Shown in pieces: positions 1 through 5,091 of a stretch of DNA of 9,829 nucleotides. The notes under the pieces are model-generated. The model was not told the DNA's origin and did not search any database. It was given only the letters and a program-made list of their open reading frames with translations. A program made the translations under genes and the position numbers. Each line of letters begins with the position of its first letter. Positions within the stretch are counted from its first letter, which is position 1. Origin of the DNA: Caccovicinus sp051878975 (GTDB lineage Bacteria; Bacillota; Clostridia; Lachnospirales; Lachnospiraceae); assembly GCA_051878975.1 (NCBI GenBank), contig JBJELD010000070.1, forward strand, positions 1-9,829. Direction: 5' to 3'.

Positions 1-2
1 CA

Positions 3-38
3 CTGTTGGAACTGAACGGGTATACTGTCACACGATAA
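3..38 (+). CDS. Possible C-terminal end of an upstream gene (partial)
   Basis: One frame is open from the window edge and ends at TAA 36-38, reading LLELNGYTVTR. The codons fit the neighbouring genes, and the stop lies 33 bp before the deformylase start, which is the normal spacing in this window. Eleven residues are too few to name a family. A second frame stays open to about position 122 but would overlap the deformylase by some 50 bp, so it is less likely. Confidence 0.3.
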   Translation: MLELNGYTVTR

Positions 39-71
39 TATATGCCAATGGAGCAGAATGGAGCGGCTATC

Positions 72-482
72 ATGATCAGACCAATTATGAGAGATGTATT
101 TTTCCTAGGGCAGAAGTCTGAGCCTGCAACGAAGGAAGATTTACATATCGGAAGAGATTTACAGGATACCTTGCAAGCCAATCGAGAACGCTGCGTCGGT
201 ATGGCTGCGAATATGATAGGGGTAAAGAAAAATATTATTATCGTAAATATGGGGATCATCAATATGGTCATGTTTAACCCAGTAATCATAAAAAGAGACA
301 CACCTTATGAAACAGAGGAGGGCTGCCTGTCACTGGATGGCGTCCGAAAAACGATACGGTATCAGAATATTGAAGTGGAGTATTATGATTTTTCATGGAA
401 AAAACAAAGACAGAAACTGACGGGGTGGACCGCGCAGATCTGCCAGCATGAAATAGACCATCTGGAGGGAAGGATCATCTGA
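72..482 (+). CDS. def: Peptide deformylase, short form
   Basis: This is a metalloenzyme that removes the formyl group from the N-terminal methionine of nascent proteins at the ribosome. With the start at ATG 72 the protein has 136 residues. The three family motifs are present: motif I as CVGMAANM (residues 41-48), motif II as EEGCLS (82-87), and motif III as QHEIDH (125-130). The metal ligands are therefore C85, H126 and H130, with catalytic E127. An in-frame ATG at 42 is possible, but GGAG at 60-63 sits 8 nt before ATG 72, and MIRPIMRD is the usual family beginning. The protein stops six residues after HEIDH, so it lacks the C-terminal helix of E. coli-type enzymes. In motif I the usual glutamine (GLAAxQ) is methionine. 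The stop overlaps the next start (TGATG), suggesting translational coupling. The family call is firm; whether this extra copy is the main cellular deformylase cannot be judged here. Confidence 0.9.
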   Translation: MIRPIMRDVFFLGQKSEPATKEDLHIGRDLQDTLQANRERCVGMAANMIGVKKNIIIVNMGIINMVMFNPVIIKRDTPYETEEGCLSLDGVRKTIRYQNIEVEYYDFSWKKQRQKLTGWTAQICQHEIDHLEGRII

Positions 483-697
483 TGATTGAAAGAGTCGTAA
501 GAATTGATGAAGATGTGGATTTTGGGTGCGAGGAACGCATGGATAACAGTCCGGTCATGGCAATCGTCACGTTGCAGGATGAAGATGGTCTGGAGCATCA
601 GATCCGTGTTGCAGACCAATCTCTTTATGACAGTGATATTGCAGAAGGGGATCGGGTATTTTTGGATGCAGACGGGATGATTCATAAAGTGGTATGA
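482..697 (+). CDS. Small acidic protein of unknown function (71 aa)
   Basis: I do not recognise the family. The start ATG shares one base with the deformylase stop (TGATG), so it is probably translated by coupling. The protein is acidic. It has alternating hydrophobic and charged stretches (MAIVTLQDEDG, HQIRVADQ, GDRVFLDADG) that suggest a small all-beta fold, and a single cysteine. No signal peptide or membrane segment is visible. The ArsC-like gene begins 10 bp after its stop, so the three genes are very likely cotranscribed. A barrel-like adaptor or partner of a neighbour is conceivable, but nothing in the sequence shows it. Confidence 0.75.
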   Translation: MIERVVRIDEDVDFGCEERMDNSPVMAIVTLQDEDGLEHQIRVADQSLYDSDIAEGDRVFLDADGMIHKVV

Positions 698-707
698 GGG
701 ATAACGG

Positions 708-1049
708 ATGAATATACAGATTTTTGGGACAAAGAAGAATTTCGACAGCAAAAAGGCGGAACGCTACTTTAAGGAACGCGGGATAAAGTATCAGTTTATT
801 GATATGAAGGAAAAGGGCATGAGCAAAGGAGAGTTTCAATCTGTATGCCAGGCCCTGGGCGGATATGAGAAGCTGATTGACCGGGAACATAAAGATAAGG
901 ATTTACTGGCGCTGCTTACTTACCTTGCAGAGGAAGACCGCCCGGAGAAACTGTTTGAGAATCAGCAGCTCATCAAGCTACCGATTGTCCGGAATGGGAG
1001 ACAGGCTACGGTCGGTTATCAGCCGGATGTATGGAAAGAGTGGAGATAG
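708..1049 (+). CDS. ArsC/Spx-family thioredoxin-fold protein without the catalytic cysteine
   Basis: The 113-aa protein has the ArsC/YffB/Spx fold pattern. An N-terminal strand IQIFGTKK is followed by NFDSKKAERYFKERGI (11-26). Then comes a second strand ending in FIDMKEKGMSK, a helical insert, and the LPIVRNGR cis-proline loop (residues 90-97) near the C-terminus. ArsC-like reductases carry a cysteine directly after the first strand, where this protein has N11. Its only cysteine is in QSVCQALGG (about residue 47) and is not in the active-site position. It is therefore unlikely to be an arsenate reductase; a structural or regulatory role like that of Spx (which binds RNA polymerase) is possible but unproven. 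GAGGG at 696-700 lies 7 nt before the ATG. It is the last gene of the deformylase cluster, and no terminator is visible after it. Confidence 0.8.
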   Translation: MNIQIFGTKKNFDSKKAERYFKERGIKYQFIDMKEKGMSKGEFQSVCQALGGYEKLIDREHKDKDLLALLTYLAEEDRPEKLFENQQLIKLPIVRNGRQATVGYQPDVWKEWR

Positions 1050-1056
1050 AAGCAAA

Positions 1057-1113
1057 ATATAGTTTAAAGCACTATATAAGGATGAATAAAATTGACAAAT
1101 ACAATATATAGTG
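1057..1113. promoter_or_regulatory. Repeated ACTATAT half-sites around a promoter (candidate operator)
   Basis: Three copies of a 7-mer are present: ATATAGT at 1057-1063, ACTATAT at 1071-1077, and ATATAGT at 1106-1112. The first two form a perfect 21-bp dyad with a 7-nt spacer, ending 14 bp before the -35 box. The second and third extend to a perfect 9-bp inverted repeat, CACTATATA (1070-1078) and TATATAGTG (1105-1113). The third copy lies between the -35 and -10 boxes. Such placement is typical of repressor sites, but no candidate repressor gene is in the window. The region is AT-rich, so part of the pattern could be chance. Confidence 0.45.
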
Positions 1114-1120
1114 TTATTAT
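1092..1120 (+). promoter_or_regulatory. Sigma-A type promoter
   Basis: A consensus -35 box TTGACA (1092-1097) is followed by a 17-bp spacer and a -10 box TATTAT (1115-1120, one mismatch to TATAAT). This is the best promoter in the window. Transcription would start near 1127, giving an untranslated leader of about 195 nt before the gene at 1324. It probably drives the long operon from 1324 onward, subject to the terminator at 1251-1294. Confidence 0.8.
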
Positions 1121-1165
1121 AAACTTGACATTGATTTATGTGCGCTCTTTGGAGGCCGCATACAA

Positions 1166-1195
1166 ATGTTTGTTCCGGTATGTTCCGGAAGCTAA
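1166..1195 (+). CDS. Putative 9-aa leader peptide (MFVPVCSGS)
   Basis: GGAGG at 1151-1155 stands 10 nt before ATG 1166, which opens a 9-codon ORF ending at TAA 1193-1195. It lies inside the transcribed leader, after the promoter and before the terminator, exactly where attenuator leader peptides sit. Its last codons are embedded in a TTCCGG/CCGGAA hairpin, so a ribosome stalled on it would change leader folding. The inducer cannot be read from the sequence: there is no run of one amino acid as in biosynthetic attenuators, so drug- or ribosome-stalling control (the logic of erm and tet(M) leaders) is the more natural guess. Confidence 0.5.
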   Translation: MFVPVCSGS

Positions 1196-1244
1196 ATTTC
1201 AGGCATAAGCCTATCATAACAGGAGCCGGGTATCGTACTACCCG
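1173..1244 (+). promoter_or_regulatory. Structured 5' leader with three hairpins
   Basis: Three short hairpins follow one another. TTCCGG 1173-1178 pairs with CCGGAA 1185-1190 (6-nt loop). AGGC 1201-1204 pairs with GCCT 1209-1212 (ATAA loop). CGGGTA 1227-1232 pairs with TACCCG 1239-1244 (6-nt loop). They lie between the leader-peptide start and the terminator stem. I do not recognise a named riboswitch class here, and I found no obvious antiterminator pairing with the terminator's 5' arm. Confidence 0.5.
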
Positions 1245-1250
1245 TAAAGA

Positions 1251-1294
1251 AAGACATCAGAACTTTTATGGAGTTTCTGGTGTCTTATTTTTTT
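1251..1294 (+). terminator. Intrinsic terminator in the operon leader (attenuator)
   Basis: AAGACATCAGAA (1251-1262) pairs with TTCTGGTGTCTT (1275-1286) in a 12-bp stem with one G-T pair; C1263 and G1273 can add a pair across a one-base bulge. ATTTTTTT follows at 1287-1294. It lies about 125 nt after the predicted transcription start and 29 nt before the first operon gene, with no second promoter between. It must therefore be partly read through or conditionally disabled, which marks it as an attenuator rather than an end-of-gene terminator. It does not follow a stop codon of a preceding gene. Confidence 0.8.
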
Positions 1295-1323
1295 GCTCAA
1301 AAATAAGGAAAGGAGAGAAAAGA

Positions 1324-1458
1324 ATGAAGTTTGAAAAGCAGTGGGAAGGAGAAGGAAGGGACAGTTTTTCGTTGCAGGAATTGCTGGATTGGAATGAGGC
1401 CGGATTTGAATTCGTGATTGAAAACGGACACATCACGTCACTCATCATTGAGCGGTAA
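1324..1458 (+). CDS. Small acidic protein of unknown function (44 aa)
   Basis: The start is ATG 1324, with AGGAGAG at 1311-1317 six nt before it. The 44-aa product is acidic, has no cysteine, and shows no signal or membrane segment. Its visible pattern is an amphipathic helix (SLQELLDWNEAGFE) followed by two short strands (FEFVIENG, HITSLIIER). The same frame is open upstream to ATG 1138, but that extension would run through the terminator stem and lacks a ribosome site, so the short form is chosen. It is the first gene after the attenuator and lies 14 bp before the DUF932-like gene. I do not recognise the family. Confidence 0.65.
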   Translation: MKFEKQWEGEGRDSFSLQELLDWNEAGFEFVIENGHITSLIIER

Positions 1459-1472
1459 GACAGGAGGGACGC

Positions 1473-2606
1473 ATGAAGTACAAGGATGATTTTTCTGAGA
1501 CGTTCCATGACGAGCATTCATTTTTAGGATTTCTGGATCAGATTGAAGAAAATGCCGCCTGGCAGTCCTATCAGACAAATTCCTTAAGGATCGTGGCGAT
1601 CGAAGAAGAGCCGGATGCGAAATGGCTGATTAAGGCGGATAGCGTGGAACTGGCAGAGCAGCTTCTTGCAGATACGGGACAGAACACGGGACTCTTGTTG
1701 CAGACGGAAGATGGCTGCTATCCGCTGGGTTCCACCGCTATTAAGACACTGGAAAACCGTGCCAGAATTTCAGGGTATGCACTGTCTGACCTGGAGAAGC
1801 CGGTATTTGCCAGAGTGATCAATGACTGCCTGAACGTGACCGGAGGAAAGGCGCTTTTACGGATTCATGAAGGGAAGGTGCGGGCTGTTCATGGTGGGGA
1901 TAAAAGCGACTATGTCGTTCTTCCTATGCCGCAGATCTTTGAGGCAGCAGCTATCCATATGGGAGAAAACTATGAGGAATCAAAGTTTTCCGAGGGATTC
2001 TTCGATCATTCCATTACGATGGCCTCCTGGGAAGTGAAGGATGAGCGGCTGCTTCAGACGTACCGGGAGCTTCTTTTGCAGTACGGGCAGCTCGCGGACG
2101 ATAACCTGGCAGCTTTAATCCGGATCCATTCTTCGGATGTGGGGGTCAGCGGAGCCAATATCTTTTGCACACTTCTTACCGGGAAGGAACGCACGCCTCT
2201 GCTGTTAGGCGGGGCGCTCAAGCTTCCCCATAAGGACAATGCCTCCATAGAAGCTTTTAGCGGAAATGTGTCGCAGATATTCGCCAGATATCAGGAAGAG
2301 GTGGAAGGGCTTTCCAACCTGTTTCAGGTCTATGTGAATTATCCTTTGAATGTCATGGCAAACGTGATGAAGAAAGCAGAGATCGGGCTGGCGCTCCGGG
2401 CTCAGACGGTAGAGCGGTTTCGAGCCAGTCACGGAGGCTCAAGATGCAATGGTTATGAGGTATACTGCGGAATTTGCGAATGTATTTTCCTGGCCCAGAG
2501 TAACGGAATGAACCCCAGAGGGCTGGTGGATCTGGAAGAAAAGGTCTCCAAATGCCTTAAATACCGGTTCCACGAATATGACATTCCGGGAAGCATCAGT
2601 TACTAG
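1473..2606 (+). CDS. Conserved mobile-element protein, DUF932-like (377 aa)
   Basis: AGGAGG at 1461-1466 precedes ATG 1473. The protein is soluble, with no signal peptide. A central stretch runs from YPLGSTAIKTLENRA (about residue 86) to LLRIHEGKVRAVHGG and DYVVLPMPQIFEA (about 145). It resembles the core of DUF932 phage/plasmid-like proteins, in which a ligand-like 'LxxxAxxxL...KVRAV.S..Y' pattern recurs. The C-terminal half has the signature HSSDVGVSGANIF and a stretch GALKLPHKDNASIE (about 249-262). Homologous proteins of this length are, to my knowledge, common next to recombination genes in Firmicute mobile elements; their biochemical role is unknown. The DUF932 assignment rests on remembered pattern similarity, not a search. 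It is followed after 58 bp by the exonuclease gene, with a hairpin between them. Confidence 0.7.
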   Translation: MKYKDDFSETFHDEHSFLGFLDQIEENAAWQSYQTNSLRIVAIEEEPDAKWLIKADSVELAEQLLADTGQNTGLLLQTEDGCYPLGSTAIKTLENRARISGYALSDLEKPVFARVINDCLNVTGGKALLRIHEGKVRAVHGGDKSDYVVLPMPQIFEAAAIHMGENYEESKFSEGFFDHSITMASWEVKDERLLQTYRELLLQYGQLADDNLAALIRIHSSDVGVSGANIFCTLLTGKERTPLLLGGALKLPHKDNASIEAFSGNVSQIFARYQEEVEGLSNLFQVYVNYPLNVMANVMKKAEIGLALRAQTVERFRASHGGSRCNGYEVYCGICECIFLAQSNGMNPRGLVDLEEKVSKCLKYRFHEYDIPGSISY

Positions 2607-2625
2607 GAATTCCAAAAGAACGGCA

Positions 2626-2650
2626 GGCAGGACGGGTAATTCGTCCTGCC
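2626..2650 (+). promoter_or_regulatory. GC-rich hairpin directly before the exonuclease ribosome site
   Basis: GGCAGGACG (2626-2634) and CGTCCTGCC (2642-2650) form a perfect 9-bp stem with a 7-nt loop. No T-run follows, so it is not a terminator. The ribosome site AAAGGAG (2653-2659) starts 2 nt after the stem. It could protect a processed 3' segment or tune translation of the exonuclease. Confidence 0.55.
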
Positions 2651-2664
2651 GGAAAGGAGACAGT

Positions 2665-3696
2665 ATGGGGCTTGATTTAAATTATCAGCCGGAGGTCGTT
2701 GTGGAGGATATTACTAAGCTGACAGAGCGAGAGTGGAAGCGTTACCGGTGTCTGGGAATCGGAGGAAGTGATGCCGCTGCCGTATGTGGGATTTCCCCAT
2801 GGAAGACAGCGCGTGACTTATATGAGGAAAAGACCGGCATCAGGCCCTTTTCTGATCCGGAGGACGGATGGGTTGCAAAGGAGATCGGAAAGCGGCTGGA
2901 GGAACTGGTCGTTCAGATCTTTATGAAGCAGACCGGGCTGAAACCTTATGCGGTTCGCAAGATGTTTCGGCATCCGCTCTATCCCTTCATGCAGGCAAAT
3001 ATGGATTACTTTGTGGAGATCAACGGCGATATTTATATCATTGAATGTAAGACATCATTTTCCTACCGGCAGGAGGAATGGGAGAACGACCGCATTCCCC
3101 ACCATTACGTGCTGCAGGGGCGCCACTATATGGCGGTAGCCAACGTAAAGGGCGTTATCTTCCTGTGCCTTTATGGAAACAGTGAGGAAACCTTCTTTAT
3201 CCGGCGTATGGAGCGGGATCTGGAACAGGAGGAGGAGCTGATCACTCAGGAAGAGTGTTTCTGGAACCAGTGTGTCCTTACCGGAACGCCTCCTGTATAT
3301 ACGGAGCCGGGCCCATTAGTGGTGAAAAGCATCCGGAATCGGCTGGGGATCCGTGAAGGAGAAGAAGTAGAACTTTCTTCCGTGCTTACAGAGCATGTGC
3401 AGCGTTACCTTCAGTTAAAGGAGAAAAAGTCCGAGCTGGATAAACAGTCAAAGGAAGTGGAACGGCAGATGATGCTGGCATACGCACCGGTGCAGGAAGC
3501 CATGAACGGAGCGGAAAAAGGGTTCATCCGTGTCGGTGATACGAAGTACCAGGCCGGTTATACCAAACGCACGGTAACGTCAATCAACAAAAAGAAGATG
3601 GAGGCCATGCGATTAAAGTATCCGGAAATCTGCCAGGAGTTTGCGGAAACAAATATCTCCCATAGTTTTTATATCAAGCCGGCAAAAGCAGGATAA
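2665..3696 (+). CDS. YqaJ-family viral-type exonuclease (lambda Exo-like)
   Basis: This is a PD-(D/E)XK-fold nuclease that resects double-stranded DNA to give single strands for an annealing protein. With the start at ATG 2665 (AAAGGAG 5 nt upstream) it has 343 residues. Motifs appear in order: GIGGSDAAAV with S35/D36, GKRLEELV with E79/E80, NMDYF with D114, IIECKTSF with E127 and K129, and YVLQGRHYM with Q151. D114-E127-K129 match the catalytic D-ExK triad, and Q151 the conserved YxxQ helix. The C-terminal third (about 245-343) is a charged helical extension ending in a basic stretch (YTKRTVTSINKKKME). An in-frame ATG at 2578 overlaps the previous gene and lacks a ribosome site. The ERF annealing gene two positions downstream is its expected partner. 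Confidence 0.88.
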   Translation: MGLDLNYQPEVVVEDITKLTEREWKRYRCLGIGGSDAAAVCGISPWKTARDLYEEKTGIRPFSDPEDGWVAKEIGKRLEELVVQIFMKQTGLKPYAVRKMFRHPLYPFMQANMDYFVEINGDIYIIECKTSFSYRQEEWENDRIPHHYVLQGRHYMAVANVKGVIFLCLYGNSEETFFIRRMERDLEQEEELITQEECFWNQCVLTGTPPVYTEPGPLVVKSIRNRLGIREGEEVELSSVLTEHVQRYLQLKEKKSELDKQSKEVERQMMLAYAPVQEAMNGAEKGFIRVGDTKYQAGYTKRTVTSINKKKMEAMRLKYPEICQEFAETNISHSFYIKPAKAG

Positions 3697-3712
3697 GAAC
3701 GGAGGGGGGTCA

Positions 3713-4108
3713 TTGACAGCAAATGAACAGAGGTTTCAGGAACTGGAGCTTAAGGTGCTTCTTAACAGACTGAGAAAGAACAGGGAGATGGTGCCGGAGG
3801 AAGAATTAAAGACAACCTACCGGAAAGCCTATGACACCTTGCGAGCAGAGATCAGGAAGAAGGCCGTTGGATATATGAAAGAACTGATATTTACAGGGGC
3901 ATCCGGCGTGTACCTTCAAAGGGATATCCCAAAGATGTTAAAAGCATTGGAGGCAATCGTAAATGCGCCGGTGATGAATCAGCGAATGCAGGAAGCCCTG
4001 TTTAAAGAAATGGATATGGAGCAGGTGAAGCAACTGGCGCAGGAGTTAAAGCGCCAGGTGGAACCGATCCTTACGGAATATCAAAAGCATGCAAAGGAAG
4101 GAGAATAA
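3713..4108 (+). CDS. Helical protein of unknown function between exonuclease and annealing genes (131 aa)
   Basis: Translation most likely starts at TTG 3713: GGAGG at 3701-3705 is 7 nt before it, no in-frame ATG lies near, and an ATG at 3722 is out of frame. The 131-aa product is highly charged and almost entirely helical (ELELKVLLNRLRKN, YDTLRAEIRKK, MEQVKQLAQELKRQ), with no cysteine, signal or membrane segment. It ends 1 nt before the annealing-protein start, so the two are translationally close. I do not recognise a family; its position suggests an accessory to the exonuclease/annealing pair, which is inference only. Confidence 0.75.
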   Translation: MTANEQRFQELELKVLLNRLRKNREMVPEEELKTTYRKAYDTLRAEIRKKAVGYMKELIFTGASGVYLQRDIPKMLKALEAIVNAPVMNQRMQEALFKEMDMEQVKQLAQELKRQVEPILTEYQKHAKEGE

Positions 4109-4109
4109 C

Positions 4110-5039
4110 ATGGCAAAGGAAATGGAGAGCAGGGTTTTGTCCCTGCAGGAAAAGATGGTGCTCATTCGGACGCAGATACCAGCCCTGGTGAAACGGATGT
4201 ACAGTGAGGAGGTCAGCTACGATTTTACGAAAATTGATGATATTTTCCGGTATCTGACTCCTGCAATGAACCGTTATAAAGTGAATCTGGAGATCGTAGG
4301 GGAAAAGCCTACCTATAAGGAACAGGAGAATCTGTTGTTTGTCCGGTTCCTGGATCGGCTGATGGTCTGGATGTATGAGGCAGATCTGACACTCTGCTGG
4401 ATCAATGCGGAGAATCCGGAGGATAAGATGGAGGTAACGATCCACGCGATCGGAACCCATGAGATGCCGGAAAAGGCAAAGGGAAGCGGATGGACCTATG
4501 CACTGAAGTATTATTTTTTAGATAAGTTCGGCATTGACCAGGGAGGTGAAGACCCTGATATGCGGGCAGGTACTTATTTCGAAGAGGATAACAGGCTGAC
4601 GAATGAAGAATCCTATGAAGTTGAAGGCAGCTCAGAGAACTTTATGGAAGATGGAGATGTCGAAACAAGAGATGCTGAAGATGAGACGGCTCCGGATACA
4701 GGAGATGCGTTCTTAGAGAAAGAAGAGGTTTTCAGGGAGCAGGAACAGATCCCCCCGACCAGTCCGTATCTGCGTCCGGAGAATGGCTCTATGGTCCGGA
4801 TGCCGGAAGGAATGAACGGAGAAAGCGGACAGGAGGACTCTTTGGAGGAAGCACTGGAAGAGGCAAAAAATATCATCTGTAACCTGGGAATCCTGAATGG
4901 AAAACGTCTGGGGGAACTTCTGGAAGCAGGAGAGGAAGGAATAGCAAATCTGCACTGGATTGCCAATCAGTATAAAGGAAAGAATGAAAGGCTCCGCCAG
5001 GGGGCAAGACTGATCCTTCAGAGTATTGATGCGGCATAA
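4110..5039 (+). CDS. ERF-family single-strand annealing protein
   Basis: Proteins of the ERF (essential recombination function) family bind single-stranded DNA and anneal complementary strands in phage and mobile-element recombination. The start at ATG 4110 has AAGGAG at 4098-4103 upstream and gives 309 residues. The ERF core covers about residues 10-150. It includes LSLQEKMVLIRTQIPAL, SYDFTKIDDIFRYLTPAMN, and the diagnostic GSGWTYALKYYFLDKFGI (125-142) followed by GGEDPD. After the core comes a long acidic, low-complexity linker (about 155-245, many E and D). A small C-terminal helical domain follows (about 248-309, EEALEEAKNIICNLGIL and following). This C-terminal part is longer than a minimal ERF domain and may contact SSB or other partners. 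Its partner is the YqaJ exonuclease upstream. Confidence 0.85.
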   Translation: MAKEMESRVLSLQEKMVLIRTQIPALVKRMYSEEVSYDFTKIDDIFRYLTPAMNRYKVNLEIVGEKPTYKEQENLLFVRFLDRLMVWMYEADLTLCWINAENPEDKMEVTIHAIGTHEMPEKAKGSGWTYALKYYFLDKFGIDQGGEDPDMRAGTYFEEDNRLTNEESYEVEGSSENFMEDGDVETRDAEDETAPDTGDAFLEKEEVFREQEQIPPTSPYLRPENGSMVRMPEGMNGESGQEDSLEEALEEAKNIICNLGILNGKRLGELLEAGEEGIANLHWIANQYKGKNERLRQGARLILQSIDAA

Positions 5040-5091
5040 GAGGGGAGGATAACCGTAATGCCTTTTTGAAGCAGACTTTTGCATTTCTGAT

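Noticed and set aside
21..39. Promoter-like TATACT (21-26) or GATAAT (34-39) upstream of the deformylase
   Set aside because: Neither has a recognisable -35 box at suitable spacing; the cluster may be transcribed from upstream.
42..71. Earlier deformylase start at ATG 42
   Set aside because: No ribosome site at proper distance; the family normally begins at the MIRPIM position, where GGAG fits.
1125..1153. Second TTGACA (1125-1130) as a tandem promoter
   Set aside because: At 17 bp spacing the -10 position reads TTTGGA, with no TATAAT-like sequence.
1138..1323. In-frame upstream extension of the 44-aa gene from ATG 1138
   Set aside because: It lacks a ribosome site, would translate through the terminator stem and T-run, and its sequence looks non-coding; ATG 1324 has a good site.
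2578..2664. Earlier exonuclease start at ATG 2578
   Set aside because: It overlaps the previous gene, crosses the hairpin, and lacks a ribosome site; ATG 2665 has AAAGGAG.
4613..4966. Minus-strand open frame opposite the ERF acidic linker
   Set aside because: A Ser/Pro-rich reading is what the complement of a Glu-rich coding stretch gives; no ribosome site or family motif. Other minus-strand frames are similar shadows.
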